Positions 1 to 8,043 of a DNA stretch of 64,000 nt are shown piece after piece. Origin of the DNA: UBA6168 sp041163745 (lineage in GTDB: Bacteria; Bacteroidota; Bacteroidia; Chitinophagales; Saprospiraceae); NCBI GenBank assembly GCA_041163745.1, contig JBEAQU010000091.1:1-64000 (forward strand). Reading direction: 5' to 3'. The notes under the pieces were generated by a model. It saw only the letters and a list, made by a program, of their open reading frames with translations. It did not search any database and was not told the origin of the DNA. Every line of letters begins with the position of its first letter. Positions within the stretch are counted from its first letter, which is position 1. A program made the translations under genes and the position numbers.

Positions 1-1
1 A

Positions 2-455
2 GTGACAACGAATCCGCCAATCCGTCGCCGCTGCGGCGGCGACATGGCGCATTAGCGCGGATCGAAGCAAAACCGACAATTTGGTTTGCGCCTCCCGCTG
101 CTCAACCCCCGTGCCCAGCGCCGCGTGCCCCTCTCCGCGAAGCGGGGAGCAAAATCTCTGTAATAAAAAGGCGCAGCACTTTCCAACATCCTCCCAATCA
201 AAAAATTGCAACTGAAAAAAATCCCTGTAATTAGCCTAATCCTAAAAATTCGCGTACCAGCTCTCCCCGCGAAGCGGGTAAAAAACAAATCCGGTGATAA
301 CGAAACCGCCAATCCGTCGCCGCTTCGGACGCGACATGGCGCATCAGCTCAAAGCCGAACCGACAATTCGGTTTGCGCCCTACCAGCAACCACGGGAAGC
401 GGGGAGCAAGGACTTCCCTTGAACAACGAACCCTCCACTCCAACATCCGCCCTTT
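2..455. repeat. Degenerate tandem non-coding repeat, two units about 290 bp apart
   Basis: A block beginning at 2 recurs at 294. The first 60 bases align at an offset of 292, including the identical stretch gacatggcgc at 41 and 333. The match drifts to offset 287 at the palindromic aaccgacaat (71 and 358) and to 257 at gaagcggggagc (139 and 396). The element ctctccccgcgaagcggg at 261-278 is a further partial copy of the last part. Each unit contains a hairpin: gtcgccgc/gcggcgac at 24-43 in the first, and gtcgc/gcgac at 316-335 in the second. Neither strand has a convincing gene, and the short open frames here do not resemble proteins. The whole of 1-492 is therefore read as intergenic repeat sequence of unknown role. 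Confidence 0.6.
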
Positions 456-492
456 CCCCCAAAAGTCAAATTTCGAGATTAAGCCCACCCGT

Positions 493-1701
493 TCAGAAAC
501 TCCATTTCGTCCGGAAGAAAACCGACTGGACAGGGTTTTGCACCGGCTGTCCGGCCGTTTGCTGCAGGAACAGCTGTCCGACGAGGTCGAGGTCCCAGTT
601 TGCTGCCAGCGAATAGTTCAGCAAGGGGTTCAGGAAGACGCCATGTGTGTGGCCGGGGCTGTACACCAGTACCAGGGCGGTGCCGAGCAAAGGGGAAACG
701 GGGTAGGCGGTTTGCACCAGGACCGCGTACCGGTAAGGGTAGAGCTGTATGGCGGAAGGCTGGAAGCGGGTCAGTTCCGCCATACCGGCGCGGGTGCTTC
801 CCCGGGTGTTGAGCAGGACGCCGCTGTGGAGGTACAGTTGGTTGGCGAAGGTGTGATCGAGGCTGAGGGTGGCGGACAAACCGGTCTGTCCGGATGCGCG
901 CCAAGGTTGGAACCAGGCCAATTCTCCTTTGAAGCCGGAGCTGCCGAGATTGCCGGCCCAGCCGGTTCCCACGATCGTATGTTCGCGGAATATGCCGCCG
1001 ATGAATTGGAGGTCGTAGGTGCCGCGGTGAAAGGTCCAGCGGGAGCCCGCCGTCAGTTGCTCCGGCCGGTCGGCCGCCCGGACCGCCAGCTCCCAGCCGG
1101 AACCGGCATCCCGGAATCTTCGGATCCGGATGGCATCGCTCCCGGGTCGCTCTTCGTAGTCGAAGTCCGTAAAATTGAAGGTGTTGAAAATGTCGTGCGG
1201 ATTCCAGACCGTACCGATGCCCCAGTTTATCCGTTGCCGTCCCACCCTGACTTCCCATCCCGCTGAATGGTACTCCCCGTACAGCCTGTCCAGCACGGTA
1301 TGGAAGGCGACACCAGACGCTCCCTGCCATCCTGCCGAAAGAGGCAGGAAGTCGTCCCCTCGGAGGTTGTCCGTGAAATCCTGTCCTTGCCAGGCCAGTG
1401 TCCTGACCTGGTCACCCCAAAACACCCTGTTTCGTGCTTGTGCCACCAGGTTGATATGTCCGCCGGCCTTGTAGCGGATGTTGAAGCGGTTGTGCAGCAG
1501 CAGGTCGTTGGATTGGTAGCGGTCCGTCGGCGAAGGCAGGCCCAGCAGGCGGGCATCCAGGAAGGAGGTGCCGTGCAGGTACTTGAGGTATCCCCGGGTA
1601 TCCCACCTGCGCTCCGCGGAGCCGGATTGCGCCCGAATGCCGGCCGTCGAGATCAACAGCCAGCATACAAGCCATCCCCTGGGAGAAATGTACCGAATCA
1701 T
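493..1701 (-). CDS. Outer-membrane beta-barrel protein, porin-like, unknown substrate
   Basis: Predicted 402-residue exported protein. I chose the ATG at 1701 because it begins a classical signal peptide (basic start, hydrophobic core, cleavage near IRAQS), whereas the frame upstream is low-complexity and arginine-rich. The mature part shows alternating aromatic/polar strands. It contains the conserved-looking stretch GRQRINWGIGTVWNPHDIF around residues 155-175 and a C-terminal phenylalanine (TKWSF), as expected of BAM-assembled barrels. Proteins of this kind are common but uncharacterised in Bacteroidota and resemble DUF1302-type porins. It stands alone on the minus strand next to the repeat region. 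No ligand can be inferred. Barrel class is fairly sure, function unknown. Confidence 0.7.
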   Translation of the reverse strand: MIRYISPRGWLVCWLLISTAGIRAQSGSAERRWDTRGYLKYLHGTSFLDARLLGLPSPTDRYQSNDLLLHNRFNIRYKAGGHINLVAQARNRVFWGDQVRTLAWQGQDFTDNLRGDDFLPLSAGWQGASGVAFHTVLDRLYGEYHSAGWEVRVGRQRINWGIGTVWNPHDIFNTFNFTDFDYEERPGSDAIRIRRFRDAGSGWELAVRAADRPEQLTAGSRWTFHRGTYDLQFIGGIFREHTIVGTGWAGNLGSSGFKGELAWFQPWRASGQTGLSATLSLDHTFANQLYLHSGVLLNTRGSTRAGMAELTRFQPSAIQLYPYRYAVLVQTAYPVSPLLGTALVLVYSPGHTHGVFLNPLLNYSLAANWDLDLVGQLFLQQTAGQPVQNPVQSVFFRTKWSF

Positions 1702-1945
1702 GTGGTGAAGGGATATGTGCCCGGATGGGCAGGGACCGGCATACGGTCGCCGCCCGGTCATACGTCCCGTTCGTCGGGCCGCGGCTGCATATCGAGCGAT
1801 GCACGCCGTGCGCACGGGCGTTCCCGTCGTTCCGAACCGTCCGGATCCGGTCGCCCGTATCTTTCCGAGCGACCCATCTGTCAAAAATAAGGCATAATCC
1901 GAATCTCCGGTACAGCCGTTCCGCGATACCCAGCGATTCCTTTTC

Positions 1946-1953
1946 TACCTTTG
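1946..1953 (+). promoter_or_regulatory. Candidate -7 element TACCTTTG
   Basis: A perfect match to the Bacteroidota -7 consensus TAnnTTTG lies about 90 bases before the ATG at 2045. No TTG is visible about 20 bases upstream, so the -33 half is missing or weak. The rest of 1702-2044, the divergent gap between the two outer-membrane protein genes, shows no other structure. Confidence 0.4.
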
Positions 1954-2044
1954 TACCGGCACCGGACGTTTTCCCGGCGGCATGGGCCCTCGACGCTGGT
2001 CCGCCGGGTCTGCTTTCGATACCCATGGTTCTTTCGCCGGAAAA

Positions 2045-2971
2045 ATGAAAGGACACGAAAACACGACGCTCATGCTTCGTTTGCCCATCCGGACAGCCCG
2101 GCCCTGTGCAAGGATTTGGCAAAGTACCGGCCGGATGATCTTGCCGGTATTGTGTTGCCTGTATGCGGCATCGCCAGCCCAGGGCATGGGGTGGCCCCGG
2201 CCGGCCGGTGGATTTTTCCTGAAGTGGGACCAAACCTTCATTTCGGCGAACCGTTATTTCGATAACGGCGGCAGTCTCCGGGAGATGGCACGGCTGAACA
2301 GTTTCAACAGCAGTGCTTATGCCGAACTGGGCCTGACGGACCGACTGACCCTTGTCTCGTACCTGCCCTTGCTGTTGGTCCAGGGCGGCGATGCCCGTGT
2401 GTACGGCACGGACCAGGTACCGCCCCCCCGGAACCGGATGTCGAACGGCGGAATGGGAGACCTGGACCTGGGCCTGCGCTATTGCCTGAACCCCGGTCGG
2501 CCCTTGGTGGTCAGTCTGGTGGCGACAACAGGGCTGCCCACCGGCGAGGATTCCCACCCGGCTGGGCTGCTGACGGGCGACGGAGAGTTAAACCAATACC
2601 TGGGCGGAGCGGCCGGATGGGGCCTGCGCCGTGGCTGGTTGGCCCTGGGAACGGGCATCAACCTACGTACCTGCGGATTCTCCGACGAATGGCGCCTGCA
2701 ACTGGAAGGAGGATACAAAACCCAGTCCGACCGGTTGTTCGTCGCATCGAAGCTGGTGGTCGTCCAGTCGCTGGGGAACGGCTCCCTACCGACGGATCGC
2801 CTGTTGTTCGCCAACAACACAGCCTATGTTTCTCCGCAACTGGAGCTAACCTGGATATTGCGCAGCGGACTGGGTCTCGTCTACCGAGCAGCTGGCGCCG
2901 TGAGCGCCCGGAACATCCAGGCTGCCCCATCCCATTCCTTCGGATTGGCCTGGCAGGGTCGGCGGCGCTGA
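2045..2971 (+). CDS. Outer-membrane transporter-like beta-barrel protein
   Basis: About 308 residues from the ATG at 2045; ATGs at 2072 and 2135 are possible alternatives. A hydrophobic stretch (ILPVLCCLYAASPAQG) acts as an export signal. The mature protein has the pattern of the phenol-degradation MetA/outer-membrane transporter family: the segment AYAELGLTDRLTLVSYLPLL near residue 95 and a glycine-rich GGMGDLDLGLRYCL further on, followed by paired amphipathic strands. No ligand-binding residues are recognisable. It is followed after about 100 bases by the methionine sulfoxide reductase gene on the same strand, but co-transcription is uncertain. Confidence 0.6.
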   Translation: MKGHENTTLMLRLPIRTARPCARIWQSTGRMILPVLCCLYAASPAQGMGWPRPAGGFFLKWDQTFISANRYFDNGGSLREMARLNSFNSSAYAELGLTDRLTLVSYLPLLLVQGGDARVYGTDQVPPPRNRMSNGGMGDLDLGLRYCLNPGRPLVVSLVATTGLPTGEDSHPAGLLTGDGELNQYLGGAAGWGLRRGWLALGTGINLRTCGFSDEWRLQLEGGYKTQSDRLFVASKLVVVQSLGNGSLPTDRLLFANNTAYVSPQLELTWILRSGLGLVYRAAGAVSARNIQAAPSHSFGLAWQGRRR

Positions 2972-3072
2972 GCTGCCGCCAGCCGACATTTCGGCATATG
3001 CGCCGCCCGACAGCCGCCGGCCGTCCGGCCACACATGGAAAAACACCTGACGGTTCACGCAAAATTTCAATC

Positions 3073-4173
3073 ATGTCGCAACAACCATCGATCACCATCC
3101 TGTGCGCAGCCGCCTGGCTGACCACCCTCCTGACGGCCGCCTGCGGACAAAAGAAGGCGGTGGAAGAATCCTATCCGGACAAACTGCCGGCCGTCATCTC
3201 GGATCCGACCGGCTATCGTCCGCTCTCCGGCGAGGAGGCCTACGTCATCCTGGACAAAGGCACCGAACGCGCCTTCACCGGCGCCTATTTCAACCTAAAG
3301 GACCAGGGGACTTACATCTGCCGGCAATGTAACAACCCTTTGTTTCGGTCCCAAGACAAATTTGACTCTGGAACGGGATGGCCCAGTTTCGACAACACCA
3401 TAGGGGACGGGGTCCGGGAGCTACCGGATGCGGACGGGTCCCGGGTGGAAATCGTCTGTTCGAACTGCGACGGTCACCTGGGACATGTCTTCCGGGGAGA
3501 GGGCTTCACCGAACGCCAGACCCGGCATTGCGCCAACTCCGCCAGTCTCCGCTTCATTCCGGCGCCCGTGGTGCAGCGGGACGGGGTGCTTCCCATCGGA
3601 GCCTATCTCCGTGACAAGGACTACGGTGCCTATGCCGCCGCCACCTTGGCCGGTGGTTGTTTCTGGTGCACGGAGGCCGCCTTCGAACGAATCGAAGGGG
3701 TTGTGGATGTGATCAGCGGCTATTGCGGCGGCCCGGAGCGTTATCCCTCCTACGAAGCGGTGGGAGGTGGACAGACAGGCCATGCGGAAGCCATCCGCAT
3801 ATACTATGATTCCACGGTCATCGATTTTCCCACCTTGCTGGACGTTTTCTTCGTCGCGCATGACCCGACCCAGCTCAACCGGCAGGGACCGGACGTCGGC
3901 CCGCAATACCGGTCGGCCATATTTTATCATGACGAAAGGCAGGCGGAACAGGCCCGGACGGCCATCGAAGCGCTGGATGCCGCCGGAAAATGGGCGGACC
4001 CCGTGGTGACCCGCTTGTCCCCGCTGACCGAATTCTGGGTGGCGGAGGCCTATCACCAGGATTACTATCCCCAACATCCGGAGAATCCGTACGTGCAGCG
4101 AATCACCCGGCCGAAGGTCGAAAAAGTGGAGAAAGCCTTCGCCGACCGGCTCAAGGAAGCTTACCGCCGCTGA
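3073..4173 (+). CDS. msrAB: Exported MsrB-MsrA fusion methionine sulfoxide reductase lipoprotein
   Basis: 366 residues. The ATG at 3073 gives a lipoprotein signal with its acceptor cysteine at residue 24, so the enzyme is probably anchored in the periplasm or outer membrane. The N-terminal half is MsrB, which reduces methionine-R-sulfoxide. It has two zinc-type CxxC pairs (CRQC and CSNC) and the catalytic cysteine in RHCANS. The C-terminal half is MsrA, which reduces the S epimer. It has the active-site GCFWC followed by GYCGG and the conserved GHAEAIRIYYD. The order is B then A, the reverse of the common MsrA-MsrB fusion. The role inferred is repair of oxidised envelope proteins. An electron donor is not encoded nearby. 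Confidence 0.93.
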   Translation: MSQQPSITILCAAAWLTTLLTAACGQKKAVEESYPDKLPAVISDPTGYRPLSGEEAYVILDKGTERAFTGAYFNLKDQGTYICRQCNNPLFRSQDKFDSGTGWPSFDNTIGDGVRELPDADGSRVEIVCSNCDGHLGHVFRGEGFTERQTRHCANSASLRFIPAPVVQRDGVLPIGAYLRDKDYGAYAAATLAGGCFWCTEAAFERIEGVVDVISGYCGGPERYPSYEAVGGGQTGHAEAIRIYYDSTVIDFPTLLDVFFVAHDPTQLNRQGPDVGPQYRSAIFYHDERQAEQARTAIEALDAAGKWADPVVTRLSPLTEFWVAEAYHQDYYPQHPENPYVQRITRPKVEKVEKAFADRLKEAYRR

Positions 4174-4223
4174 CAGCCGGCCTTACGCCCCCACCTCCGG
4201 AAGGGCCTGTCGGAACCGCCCGC

Positions 4224-4736
4224 TCAGTGTCCGTACGGCAGGACGAACCAGAAGCCTTCGTCCGCTTCGTGGGCACAGGCCAGGAAATCCGGGTCGCAAT
4301 ACAGCGTGAGTTCCTGTTGGTTGGGGTGCAGCACCGCCAGGCTGATCTCCGCCTCGCAGGCATATCCCGACAGCGCCGTATGGCAAGGTCCGGAACAGGC
4401 GAACAAGCGGGTGGGCAATCGGCAGAATCTCCGGTCCGTCACCCGGAAAGTGATGGCGGCGGCCGGGTAGTCCACGGCCACTTCCAAGAAATGGCCGCTG
4501 CAATCGAAAGGGGATTGGCCCGGCAGGTAGAGCTGGCAATCCTCCATTTCGTAATACCCGATCAGCAGCTTTTCGCAGCGGCATTTGACCGCCGCTATCC
4601 CTTCGGCGGACCGGGGCGGATTTTCCGCCAGGGAATCGGTTTCCAATGGATCGGAATGACAGGAAAGCAATAGGAAAGGAACGGCCAGCAAAGGCAGGAC
4701 CTGACTCGGCGGCCAGGTCGGCGTGGTTCGGAACAT
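4224..4736 (-). CDS. Cysteine-rich hypothetical lipoprotein
   Basis: 170 residues with a lipobox-like signal (FLLLSC, cysteine about residue 26). The mature part is unusually rich in cysteine for a Bacteroidota envelope protein, with about ten residues including CRC, EDC, DC, FC, AC, PC, YC and AC contexts. This suggests several disulfides or metal binding. No family was recognised. It sits convergent to the MsrB-MsrA gene (50-base gap) and divergent from the YitT gene, and a good promoter lies about 40 bases upstream. Third-codon-position GC is like its neighbours, so there is no sign of recent transfer. Confidence 0.7.
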   Translation of the reverse strand: MFRTTPTWPPSQVLPLLAVPFLLLSCHSDPLETDSLAENPPRSAEGIAAVKCRCEKLLIGYYEMEDCQLYLPGQSPFDCSGHFLEVAVDYPAAAITFRVTDRRFCRLPTRLFACSGPCHTALSGYACEAEISLAVLHPNQQELTLYCDPDFLACAHEADEGFWFVLPYGH

Positions 4737-4774
4737 GGTTTCTCAGGGTTTGGTCAAAAGAATGTCAACGTATT

Positions 4775-4805
4775 CAAATATAAACACAAAGCGGAATAAT
4801 TCCAA
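4775..4805 (-). promoter_or_regulatory. Promoter, TTG-N20-TATATTTG
   Basis: Read on the minus strand, TATATTTG (4775-4782) is a perfect -7 TAnnTTTG box, and TTG (4803-4805) lies 20 bases upstream, the spacing expected for Bacteroidota sigma-70. It points at the cysteine-rich lipoprotein gene starting at 4736. Confidence 0.6.
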
Positions 4806-4879
4806 CAACCGGAAAGGGTGCGCAGGTGGAAACAAACCGGATACCGGTCGCCCGCCCGGACAAACAGGTCCCTACGACC

Positions 4880-5794
4880 ATGACCGACATGGTGAAGCCG
4901 ATGACGACCAGCAGCCGTTACCGTATCCGGCGCATCACGTTGCTTCGCAACGTCAAGGACTTTCTTTTCATTGCTGCCGGCGTGAGCATGGCTGCAATCG
5001 GACTCAAAGGTTTCCTCCTGCCCAACGATTTCCTGGACGGGGGAGCCATGGGAGTGTCCCTGTTGGGGGAGATGATGACCGGGCTGAACCTGTCCGTCCT
5101 GATTGTCCTGGTCAATGTACCCTTCCTGCTGATCGGTATCCGCCAGGTTTCCTGGGGTTTCGCCATCAAGAGCACGGCCGCCATCATCGGGCTGGCAGTG
5201 GCCGTTCATTTCGTGTCGCTGCCAATCCTGACGGTCGACAAATTGCTGATCGCGGTGTTCGGCGGTTTCTTTCTTGGCGCCGGTATCGGATTCTCCATCC
5301 GGGGCGGGGCGGTCATAGACGGTACGGAGGTGCTCGCCATTACGGTGAGCAGACGCTCCAGCCTGACGGTCGGTGATTTCATCGCGCTTTTCAACATCAT
5401 CCTTTTTTCCGTGGCGGCCTTGATTGTCAACCTGGAAACTGCGATGTATTCGATGCTGACCTACATCGCCGCATCCAAGACGGTGGATTTTCTGATCAAC
5501 GGCATTGAGGAATACATCGGTGTCATGATCGTCTCCGCTGAGAAATCGGATGAGATACAGCAGCGGATTGTCAACGGACTCGGCCGGGCCATCACGGTGT
5601 TCAAGTCGGAAGGGGGGTTCGGGAAGAACGGATGGGTGGTGCAGGACAAGAAAGTGTTGTTTTGTGTCATTACCCGCCTGGAGGTGACGAAACTTCTTTT
5701 CGAAATCGAGAAAATCGACAGCCAGGCCTTTGTGATTCAATATCCCATCAAGGACACCAAGGGGGGAATGATCAAGCGCCGGCCCTTGCATTGA
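4880..5794 (+). CDS. YitT-family integral membrane protein (DUF161/DUF2179)
   Basis: About 304 residues from the ATG at 4880; a GTG at 4826 and ATGs at 4889 and 4901 are alternatives. The N-terminal part has five to six hydrophobic helices with the family hallmark GFLLPNDFLDGGAMGVSLL near the first helices and a second copy of the GxxDGTE pattern (GAVIDGTEVLA). After the last helix comes a soluble C-terminal domain of the DUF2179 type (VFKSEGGFG, VLFCVITRLEV), thought to be a ligand-binding or regulatory domain. The family is widespread and its transported substrate is unknown. It is monocistronic here, divergent from the cysteine-rich lipoprotein. Confidence 0.88.
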   Translation: MTDMVKPMTTSSRYRIRRITLLRNVKDFLFIAAGVSMAAIGLKGFLLPNDFLDGGAMGVSLLGEMMTGLNLSVLIVLVNVPFLLIGIRQVSWGFAIKSTAAIIGLAVAVHFVSLPILTVDKLLIAVFGGFFLGAGIGFSIRGGAVIDGTEVLAITVSRRSSLTVGDFIALFNIILFSVAALIVNLETAMYSMLTYIAASKTVDFLINGIEEYIGVMIVSAEKSDEIQQRIVNGLGRAITVFKSEGGFGKNGWVVQDKKVLFCVITRLEVTKLLFEIEKIDSQAFVIQYPIKDTKGGMIKRRPLH

Positions 5795-5945
5795 GGGCGT
5801 GCGGGTGATTCCTTACCGCTCCGCCTGACGAGGGTCATTGCGGACAAGCCGGACCGTGCATAGATTGTCGGTTGTACATCGCTTTTTGCTGTGACGGCGT
5901 GCCCGACAGGGTCGCCGACGGGTGGAAAGCCCAACAACCGTCGAT

Positions 5946-6191
5946 ATGAAGCAGTGGAAATTGTTCGAAGCGCCGTTCCAGCGGGTGATGGCGCGGTATT
6001 ATGGCATGATGGCAGCCGCTTGGGTGGCGGGATTCCTGGGATTTTGGTGGTTGGCCGCCATTTTTGCCAACTTGTTGGCCGTCGCGGCGATTCTTGGCAT
6101 CCGCTTCGGCGATCGGCGGCGGGGTGCCGCGCGGTTACGAAGGCTGCAGGGGCTTTCGGTGGAAGAAACGGCGAAGCGGGAGGCTGTCTGA
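5946..6191 (+). CDS. Small membrane protein, hypothetical
   Basis: 81 residues from the ATG at 5946; an in-frame ATG at 5922 would add eight residues. There are one or two hydrophobic helices (MMAAAWVAGFLGFWWLAAIF and the following LLAVAAILGI), then a basic tail with a short charged helix. It resembles small inner-membrane proteins of no known family. It ends 14 bases before the convergent CRTAC1 gene. Coding is supported by length, codon pattern and membrane topology only. Confidence 0.5.
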   Translation: MKQWKLFEAPFQRVMARYYGMMAAAWVAGFLGFWWLAAIFANLLAVAAILGIRFGDRRRGAARLRRLQGLSVEETAKREAV

Positions 6192-6205
6192 CCGGCCCTT
6201 TCCCG

Positions 6206-7912
6206 TCAGACGGACGGATTTCCTGTCGGGCGGTGGAACCGACGGGCCCACCACAGGATGCCTGCACCACCCAACCCGCCCAGCAGGGCTGCCAGGATCC
6301 AGGCGGGCAGGGCGCTTGCCGGGGGTTCGGATTCCCGGACGACCAGGCGTTGGTTGGCGGATTGGTTGGTCAGTATCTGCTCGTGGCCGCGCCGCCAGGT
6401 GATCACTATGGTGTCGACCGTGGTCGCGGAACCCAGTCCGAAATGGGCGATGCGGGAGTTCTGCGACAGGTGGCTGGAGCCTCCGCCGTCGATTTCCCGG
6501 ATTTGGGCTCGGTCCTTGGTGACGACCCGGATGCGGGAGCCGATGCCGTGTGGCTCCGCGGAGCGGCCTTGCAGGATGATTTCCAGCCAATTTCCGCCGG
6601 GGGTGTCGTTTCTGAACAAACGGGTGACGGAAGCGGTGGGATAATCCTTGACCGCCGCCTGGTTGACGACCAGGATGTCGAGGTCTCCGTCGTTCTCCAT
6701 GTCGAAGACGACGGAGCCGCGGCCGATGCCGAAGTCGTTGACACCGGCGGCACGTCCTTTGTCCATGAAGCGGTCGCCGAGGTTTTCGAACAGGAAATCG
6801 CCCATGGGTTGGCAGTTGGGATTGAGGTCTCCGTTGGCAACGAACAGGTCGAGGTCCCCGTCGAGGTCGAAGTCAGCGAAATTGGCGCCCCAGCTGATGG
6901 TGAAGATATCCGTCCCCAGCTGTCGGGCCTGGTCGGTGAAGGGGGTGTCCGGGCCGCCGTTGACCATGAAGCGGTTGAACTTGATATTGGTGACGAAGTA
7001 GTCCATCCATCCGTTGTTGTCGTAGTCGCCGACAGCTGCGCCCATGGCGTTGATGCGCAGGTCCATCCCTTTTTCCGCCTCCACGTAGCGGAAGCGCCTG
7101 CGGGGAAATTCGTTTCGGAGCAGGTAATTGGGCTTGGCTTTGTAGCCGAAGTCGTGGTTGATGATGAGGTCCTGGTCGCCGTCGTTGTCAAAATCCGTAA
7201 ACACACCGCCGAATCCGAATCCGCGGTGATCCAATCCGTATTCGGTGTATACATCCTCGAAGCGGCTGCCTTCCCGGTTCAGGAGCAGGTAGCCCCGGGC
7301 GGTCTTGCTGGCGTTGACGATGGTGGCATCGTTGATTTCGGTCAGGGGACCGTCGTATTCCAGGAAATAATTGCCGATGTAGAGGTCCGGCCAGCCGTCT
7401 GCATTGAAGTCGCCGAAACTGGCACCGGTACTGAAGGAGTAGAATCCGTCCAGGCCGAATTCAGCGGTGGCGTCGCGGAAGGTCAGGTCTCCGTTGTTGA
7501 GGAACAACAGGTTGCGTGCCCGGGGGATGGTAAGCTGGCTGTCCCTGGCGGTGATGGTTGTGATGAAAAGGTCGGTCCGGCCGTCCCGGTTGACATCGGC
7601 GCCGGCGACGCCCTGGGTGATGTACCGGCGGGTCGGCTCGAGGCCGGAGCCTTCGAAGATGTTCCGGAAGGTGCCGTTGCCGAGGTTGAGGTACAATTGG
7701 TCATCCCGTTTGCCACTGGTGAGGTACAGGTCTTCGAATCCGTCCTGATTCAGGTCGAACACACAGGCTCCGCCGCCGAACATGCCCTCATGGACCAGGA
7801 ATTGATGCCGGATGCCGGCGGAATCGGTGATGTCGGTGAAGCTGAGCTGTGCATGCGAGGGAAGGCCGTAAACCAGGCAGATGGACAGCCAGGTGGCGAG
7901 CTGCCGGCGCAT
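6206..7912 (-). CDS. CRTAC1-type FG-GAP/UnbV protein with C-terminal membrane anchor
   Basis: 568 residues. The ATG at 7912 begins a signal peptide ending near PSHAQ. The body is an FG-GAP/VCBS beta-propeller with at least seven calcium-binding loops of the DxNxDGxxDL type (for example DLNQDGFEDLYL, DVNRDGRTDLFI, DFDNDGDQDLII, DFDLDGDLDLFV). It is followed around residues 445-520 by an ASPIC/UnbV domain with GIGSRIRV and HFGLGSA. After that comes a proline-containing linker, a hydrophobic helix (AWILAALLGGLGGAGILWW) and a basic tail, so the protein is probably membrane-held rather than T9SS-sorted. Its function is unknown; such proteins often sit beside SusC/SusD and vanadium haloperoxidase genes, as here. 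Confidence 0.88.
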   Translation of the reverse strand: MRRQLATWLSICLVYGLPSHAQLSFTDITDSAGIRHQFLVHEGMFGGGACVFDLNQDGFEDLYLTSGKRDDQLYLNLGNGTFRNIFEGSGLEPTRRYITQGVAGADVNRDGRTDLFITTITARDSQLTIPRARNLLFLNNGDLTFRDATAEFGLDGFYSFSTGASFGDFNADGWPDLYIGNYFLEYDGPLTEINDATIVNASKTARGYLLLNREGSRFEDVYTEYGLDHRGFGFGGVFTDFDNDGDQDLIINHDFGYKAKPNYLLRNEFPRRRFRYVEAEKGMDLRINAMGAAVGDYDNNGWMDYFVTNIKFNRFMVNGGPDTPFTDQARQLGTDIFTISWGANFADFDLDGDLDLFVANGDLNPNCQPMGDFLFENLGDRFMDKGRAAGVNDFGIGRGSVVFDMENDGDLDILVVNQAAVKDYPTASVTRLFRNDTPGGNWLEIILQGRSAEPHGIGSRIRVVTKDRAQIREIDGGGSSHLSQNSRIAHFGLGSATTVDTIVITWRRGHEQILTNQSANQRLVVRESEPPASALPAWILAALLGGLGGAGILWWARRFHRPTGNPSV

Positions 7913-8043
7913 GCCGGATGACGGGGGCCGGGTGGTTCGGCTTTTCGAAGACAAATCGATGCGATCCATGACGAAGGCGTGCATTTGGTCGGTGTTTAGC
8001 AGGCCGGTCCATGGCATGACCGTGCTGCCGTTTGGTTCGGAGG

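Noticed and set aside
1..492. CRISPR array
   Set aside because: Only two diverged long units are present, with no short regular repeats or spacers.
5891..7921. 676-codon open frame on the plus strand
   Set aside because: Antisense to the FG-GAP repeats of the first CRTAC1 gene, which has clear domains and a signal peptide.
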